Origin: Trematomus loennbergii
Taxonomy: Eukaryota > Chordata > Actinopteri > Perciformes > Nototheniidae
NCBI GenBank assembly: GCA_012861695.1
Contig: JAAOOA010000060.1
Coordinates: 6,298,683-6,362,682 of the forward strand
Length of the DNA stretch: 64,000 nucleotides
Reading direction: 5' to 3'
The translations under genes and the position numbers were made by a program. Shown one piece after another: positions 59,005 to 64,000 of this stretch; the stretch's first letter is position 1, and each line of letters opens with the position of its first letter. The notes beneath the pieces were generated by a model, which was not told the DNA's origin, made no database searches, and was given only the letters and a program-made list of their open reading frames with translations.

Positions 59005-59235
59005 GCTCCACATATTAACGCCACGTTTATGATTTTTTTGGAAAGTAAAAAGTCATTGTTAGGCCATAAAATAACTACATTACAGTCGCATGGCTGCCTA
59101 TCACCATCGCTAAGCTAAAGGCGCACACATGACGATGTGATGGTGTTTAGTCGTCTCACTTATTCAATGTTAGCAACAGCTGTATTTATGACACATAAAA
59201 GCTTTGGACATTCACGAGTGGGGTATTCACCGAAT
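59005..59235 (+). mobile_element. Family D MITE fragment, right of a LINE
   Basis: TTAACGCCACGTTTATGATT, AGTAAAAAGTCATTGTTAGG, CACCATCGCTAAGCTAAAGG and GATGTGATGGTGTTTAGTCG match 30658-30815. It overlaps the part of family D also present at 57590-57697, so the two fragments are not simply two halves of one element split by the LINE. Confidence 0.65.
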
Positions 59236-59296
59236 CGAAATGATGTCATTTATGTAGTAGAGCTTAAATCTCTTAAGTTTGTATTTACCAGCTACC

Positions 59297-62200
59297 CTAT
59301 TTAAAGGGTCAGCTGTGACCAGTGTGTGGGATGATGGCACCTGTGTCGGCTCGCCGCTCCCTCAGCTCTCTACCTTTAGCTATCCTGTTTTTGTTTTATG
59401 TTTGTCAGAATGTCTCTGCTCTGCTCGTTTACGATCGCCAAGCTCTCCTCCACCTCAGACCCTCACTGGAGTTGATATTGCTGCCCAAACCTACATCTGG
59501 CAACCATAAATCGTCCCCCCCCCTCTACTGTCGATATTCCCACCTACCTGCGCCGGTTGCCCTGCATCCTCCTGCCTCGCCGAAAGCGCTTTAGACGACG
59601 GGGAAAGCGTGGTGGTGCACTGGTCCATCTTAAGGCATACCTGACGGCTTCTTCTGGGACTTATCCACGCCTCGGATGTCATGGCCCTCCCGCTGCACGC
59701 CATGTGAGGGATCGGTGGATTCGCCCTGTTTTTCCGGAGCTGCGGACTCTGCTGGGCCCGCTGGCAGCTCCTCCTGCCCGACTGACTGCTCCCGGCCCGC
59801 GCGGCGTTCAACACGCACATCTTCGTCAGCTGAGACGCACTACACCTTCGGCAAGCCGGAGCGAAAACTTTGCATGGCTTTGCTAAATGCTAGGTCGATA
59901 GCAAACAAAACGTTCCTGCTAAACGACTTCTTCACCTCTCGTGAACTGGATTTTATGTTTGACGGAGACCTGGGTCCACGCTGGCGAGTATACACCGTTC
60001 TCTGAACTTCTTCCTCCTGACTGTACATTCTTCAGCTCCCCCCGTGCCACCGGCCATGGTGGGGGCATAGCATCAGTGTTTAGAGCTAGCCTCCAATGCC
60101 GATTGCTTCACCCTGTAACTAGCTATGCTAGCTTTGAGTTGCAGCTTTTTGAACTGAACCCGGCCTCGCCTATACTCTGCGCAGTCGTGTATCGTCCGCC
60201 AAAGTGCAATAAGGATTTCATAAATGACTTTTCTGACTTTCTGTCCGGGATCATGGTGAAATATGATCGTGTTTTGATCTCCGGAGACTTCAATGTCCAT
60301 GTGTGTTGCGAGTCCAAACCTCTGGTTAGGGACTTTTTAAATCTCCTTGATTCTTTTGGTCTCGTTCAGTCCGTGGCTGGCCCAACACACGAAAAAGGAC
60401 ACACTTTGGACTTAGTATTATCGTTTGGACTGTCTGTATCTGTGGATGAAATATGTGCAGCAACGCGTATCTCAGACCATTTACCGGTTCTGTTTACAAC
60501 CTCATCCCTTCCGCAGGAGTCGAATCACGTGCCCCTGCGTCGTCTGCGTTCGATTAACCCCTTGACTGCCTCACAGTTCTCTGATGTTTTTAATGCTTCT
60601 CCGATCTGTAAATTAGAGTGAACTGTGCTTTTAATGCTGATGAGCTTATCTCCATGTTTGACTCGACATGCACACTAATACTGGATTCTGTTGCTCCTTT
60701 TACGCTTAGACGCACCAAAGTTCTCTCAGAGCCGTGGCTCAATGACTGTACTCGTGCTCTCAGACGCGCTTGCAGGCGTGCAGAGAGAAAATGGAAAAAG
60801 GATAAACTCCATGTCTCCTAGAAATCCTTCGTGCTTGCCTTTCTGACTACCAGACGGCAGTCAAAGCAGCCAAAACAGAGCACATTTCTCTGTTAATCTC
60901 CAAAAACAGCCATAAACCTCAGGTTCTTTTTAATGTCCTCAACTCTATCATTAATCCCTGTGATGTTTCTTCTATTGTCCCATCGACTACTCTCTGTGAT
61001 AAGTTTCTTACATTTTTTATTGAAAAGTATCTGCTCTTAGGCTAGCCCACACTAGTGCTACCCCAGATCCTGCTCCTTTTCTGTGCCCTGCTGTCCTCGA
61101 CCACTTTGAGCCTGTATCCCTCTCTTCTCTCTCGGATGTAGTCAAGCACCTGCGGCCGACAAACTGCACCTCAGACAGCATTCCCTCTCGCCTTCTCAGA
61201 GATGTTTTTGATTCAGTTGGAGCAAGTATTTTATTACTTTAAACCTCTCTTAGCTCAGGATGTGTCCCAGCTGCCTTCAAACATGCCGTGGTTAAGCCAC
61301 TACTTAAAAAGAAAAATCTCGACCCTCCATTCTCGCAAATTTTAGGCCCATCTCCCAGCTACCTTTTTTATCAAAAGCCCTGGAGCGAGTAGTCTACGCC
61401 CAGCTGCAGTCTTTTTTAACCATGCATGGAATCCATGAAAAGTTTCAGTCTGGCTTCAAACCCATGCACAGCACTGAAACAGCCCTTTTAAGAGTTTTTA
61501 ATGATCTGCTCCTAGCCGCCGACTCAGGTAGCCCAGCTGTCTTGGTGCTGTTAGACCTGACAGCTGCCTTTGACACTGTGGACCATAGCATCCTGCTGTC
61601 ACGGCTTGAACAGTCCGCTGGCATCACAGGCTCTGCCCTTGCATGGTTCAGGTCCTACCTGACAGACCGTAGCTTCTCAGTGCAGCTAGGTGCCTTCTCC
61701 TCTGCCAAAGCCCCTCTTACCTGTGGGGTTCCCCAAGGCTCGATTTGGGCCCCATCCTAATTCTCACAAAACACAACATCCCTTCCACTGCTACGCCGAC
61801 GATGTACAGATCTATCTGCCACTCAATTCAAATGTCAACTCATACAGCTATTGATGGACTGCTTAGCAGAGATCAAATCCTGGCTGAGCAACTTTCCTCA
61901 ACCTCAATGAGCAAGACTGAGGTCATCTTTTTTGGACCCCAACCTCCAGCCTCCCAGGTTGATATTCTGGGCTCCCTCAAAAATAATATCCTCCCCTCTG
62001 TCATGAACCTTGGAGTGACCTTCAATAGCCCTTTTAAATTCGATAAGCAGGTCAGCACGTAGTCAAAACCTGCTTTTTTTAAATACGACTATTGGCCAAG
62101 ACCAAGTCGTTTTTATCTTTTAAGACCTGAAAGGGTTATTAACGCCTTTGTTACCTCGAGGTGGACTACTGCAACGCTCTGTACGTGGGTATGGACCAGG

Positions 62201-62812
62201 CCTCAATTAAACGCCTGCAGCTAGTCCAGAACGCAGCTGCACGTCTACTCACTGGCCACAAAAAGCGTGACCACATCACCCCAATTCTGGCCTCACTGCA
62301 CTGGCTTCCAATTCGGTTCCGAATTGATTTTAAAATCCTTTTATTTGTTTTTAAAGCACTAAATGGGCTGGCTCCGGCCTATATAGCTGAACTCCTCCAG
62401 CGCTACACCCCAGCCAGAGCTTTAAGGTCTGCTGACCAGCTGTGCTGGTAGTGCCCAAGACCAGGCTTAAAACCCGAGGGCACCGAGCCTTCGCAGCAGC
62501 TGGCCCTAGGCTCTGGAACACTCTGCCCCTCCATGTGAGGTCGGCCCAGACCCTAGGGGTTTTTAAATCTACTCTTAAACACACTTCTTCTCCCTGGCCT
62601 TTTAGTCAGAGCGGAGCACGACTCCTGACTTTTCCCTGTGTTTTTTTATATATCTGTTGTAATTTATTGTCTTTTTTGTTATTGTGATTGTAGTAATGTG
62701 TTTTTATGTGATTGTAGTATTATTACATGTACAGCACTTTGGCCCGACCAAAAATCGCTTTTAAATGTGCTTTATAAATAAACTGATTTGATTTGATTTG
62801 ATTTGATTTGAA
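59297..62812 (+). pseudogene. L2-type LINE ORF2, nearly full length, decayed
   Basis: One ORF2 with several frameshifts. N-terminal region: SALLVYDRQALLHLRPS and an Arg-rich RRKRFRRRGKRGG. Endonuclease: LNARSIANKTFLLNDFF, LTETW, VYRPP, ISGDFNVH (GDFN codons 60283-60294) and ISDHLPV (from about 60469). Reverse transcriptase: RPISQLPFLSKALERVVY, EKFQSGFKPMHSTETALL, LLDLTAAFDTVDHSILL, CGVPQGS, then, after a deletion, CYADDVQIYLPL (YADD at 61792-61803). C-terminus: LQLVQNAAARLLTG, ASLHWLPIRFRIDFKILL, RLWNTLPLHVRSAQTLGVFK. Frameshifts occur near 59957, 60615 and 60820, among others. The element ends in tandem TTGAT units (62784-62810). When active the enzyme would nick target DNA and copy LINE RNA there. 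Confidence 0.92.
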
Positions 62813-62983
62813 AGCATCTTACCAAAAACACCTTCAAAAAACATTTTTGGTATAGACAGGGGACCAGATGTGGTACATTGCTAAATAAAATGTGGATCTT
62901 GGGACCCTTTCCCACACTACTCTCTTATCCACTTACTTTCTCATCCTTTCCCCCCATGGTCATGTCACATTATGTGAAGGCAC
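62813..62983. other. No gene seen; spacer
   Basis: Unassigned sequence between the L2 LINE and the PIF-like MITE. Confidence 0.4.
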
Positions 62984-62986
62984 TAA

Positions 62987-63630
62987 GACCCCATTTATAC
63001 ACAAACGCAAACGCATACGAAACGCAAACAACCGAATACGATATCAAAAAAGTATTCCGTTCACACGAGACTGCTCGAAAGCGCTGGAGACGCTGTAGTA
63101 CATATGCCGGGCCTGTAAGTGGCGTCACAAAATACACCAAAAGCAGCGAAGAAGACCCCCGAGCATGGTTGCCCTTCTGTTTATGCCCCGCGGTGGATTT
63201 AGCAACATCTAGTTCATGTAATTCTCCATGTCCATTTGTTGCCGATGGTTGTGGTAGAGGAGCTGTAGATGTTGCACTAACATCTGTAGCATGGTCGTCG
63301 GTCGAGCTGTAGATTGTGCACTAACATCTGTAGCATGGTCAGTAGCAGTAGCAGTAGCTACTGACAGTAGCTGCTGACCATGCTACAGCAGTGAGCAGCA
63401 GAGGTGGGAGAGGTGGGGCTATGGCTTTATCGTTATCAGGAAAATGATCGTATACACTGAGCCGTTTGGCCCCCCAGAGCGTTCCGTTTGCAGATCTATC
63501 CACCTTGGGACCCGTTATCGTTTGCGGGATCCGTTTCCGTTGTTTCGTTATGGCCTTGTGTGAACGAACGGGCTATACGAAAGAGAAAAGTAGCAGATAC
63601 AACCGTTTGCGTTCTCTTGTAAACAGCACC
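62987..63630. mobile_element. PIF/Harbinger-like MITE with foreign internal block
   Basis: A 644-bp element flanked by TAA (62984-62986 and 63631-63633), with imperfect inverted ends of about 30 bp that finish in AACGCAAACG (from GACCCCATTTATACAC on the left and GGTGCTGTTTACAAGAG read inward from the right). The 3-bp TAA duplication suits PIF/Harbinger. The interior has a block of about 52 nt shared with family C (63066-63117), a tandem repeat of about 46 bp (63264 and 63310) and a hairpin (63328-63388). No transposase. Confidence 0.7.
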
Positions 63631-63633
63631 TAA

Positions 63634-64000
63634 GTGTTTTTGGGCCTTGGCTTGATGCGGCTCTATCAACACCAGTTGACATGTGTCTCATAAACAGCTC
63701 TTGCCAATTGACAAAGTAATTGCTCAGCTGTCGACATGCTACTGAGAGGCTTAATCACTTCTAGATAATGATCAGTTCCAGCTGCCATTTTACTGTTGAC
63801 TATCCTGACATTTGTTTGCAGACTACTAAAAGCTTGTTTTCAGTTGTATGTGTGAGACTGTCAATACTGGAGTAGCATGACATTTTGCAATCAAAGGCGC
63901 AGAGAGCTCTTTTGTTCATAACAAAGCGTAGAAATCAGACGTCTGTGAAACAGTTTGAGGTAAAGTACAGAGCGTCTGAGGAGCTGTATTTGATGAGTTT
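63634..64000. other. No gene seen; window end
   Basis: Unique sequence to the end of the window without recognisable features. Confidence 0.45.

Noticed and set aside
1..64000. CRISPR array, bacterial defence island, operon or phage-like gene cluster
   Set aside because: There are no regularly spaced short direct repeats, no ribosome-binding sites ahead of closely packed genes and no prokaryotic protein families. The repeat content is that of a vertebrate nuclear genome.

Overview
The window looks like a gene-poor, repeat-rich stretch of a ray-finned fish nuclear genome. The basis is the repeat content: L2-type LINEs, short hAT and PIF/Harbinger elements, TTAA-flanked MITEs, a DIRS-type retroelement and tRNA-derived SINEs, all of kinds familiar from teleosts. 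A percomorph-like teleost is an inference only. I find no host protein-coding exon, tRNA, rRNA, bacterial operon or CRISPR array. Every reading frame that carries recognisable protein homology belongs to a transposable element, and every one is broken.

Layout. 1-5220 is mostly AT-rich unique DNA with one TTAA-flanked MITE (family A) inside an older dispersed repeat. 5225-9830 is repeat-dense: two common teleost dispersed repeats, a hAT element inside another hAT element (6830-8621), and a hAT element inside a family B MITE. 9835-15240 is mostly unique, with one family D MITE. 15245-18706 holds another family B copy, a hAT element carrying a family D copy, and a long-inverted-repeat element carrying a LINE 3' end with a 27-bp target duplication. 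18707-38270 alternates long unique stretches with single hAT, PIF, SINE, and family B, C and D copies.

38846-41453 is the most informative locus. A 2.1-kb decayed DIRS-type retroelement sits inside a family B MITE. It keeps inverted terminal repeats, an internal complementary region that abuts the complements of both termini, and a tyrosine-recombinase pseudogene with recognisable R, H-x-x-R and Y positions. The reverse-transcriptase part is missing. 41454-56350 holds more family B and C copies, two hAT elements (one with a transposase C-terminal relic) and a 187-bp pure pyrimidine tract. 56366-62812 contains a possible solo LTR, a SINE, a 5'-truncated LINE inserted among family D fragments, and an almost full-length but decayed L2 LINE. 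62987-63630 is a PIF-like MITE that shares a block of about 52 nt with the otherwise unrelated family C.

The elements do not cooperate as a pathway. The window is best read as layered insertions whose order can be recovered from nesting, target duplications and paralogous empty sites. Family names are used as follows: A, B and C are TTAA-flanked MITEs with ends beginning AGGTGGGGTAGG, AGAGGCCC and AGGGGACCTATCATGC; D is the MITE with ends beginning AGTGGTGCA; G is the dispersed repeat rich in GTTAGCATG; H is the dispersed repeat rich in GTTACT/ATTACC.
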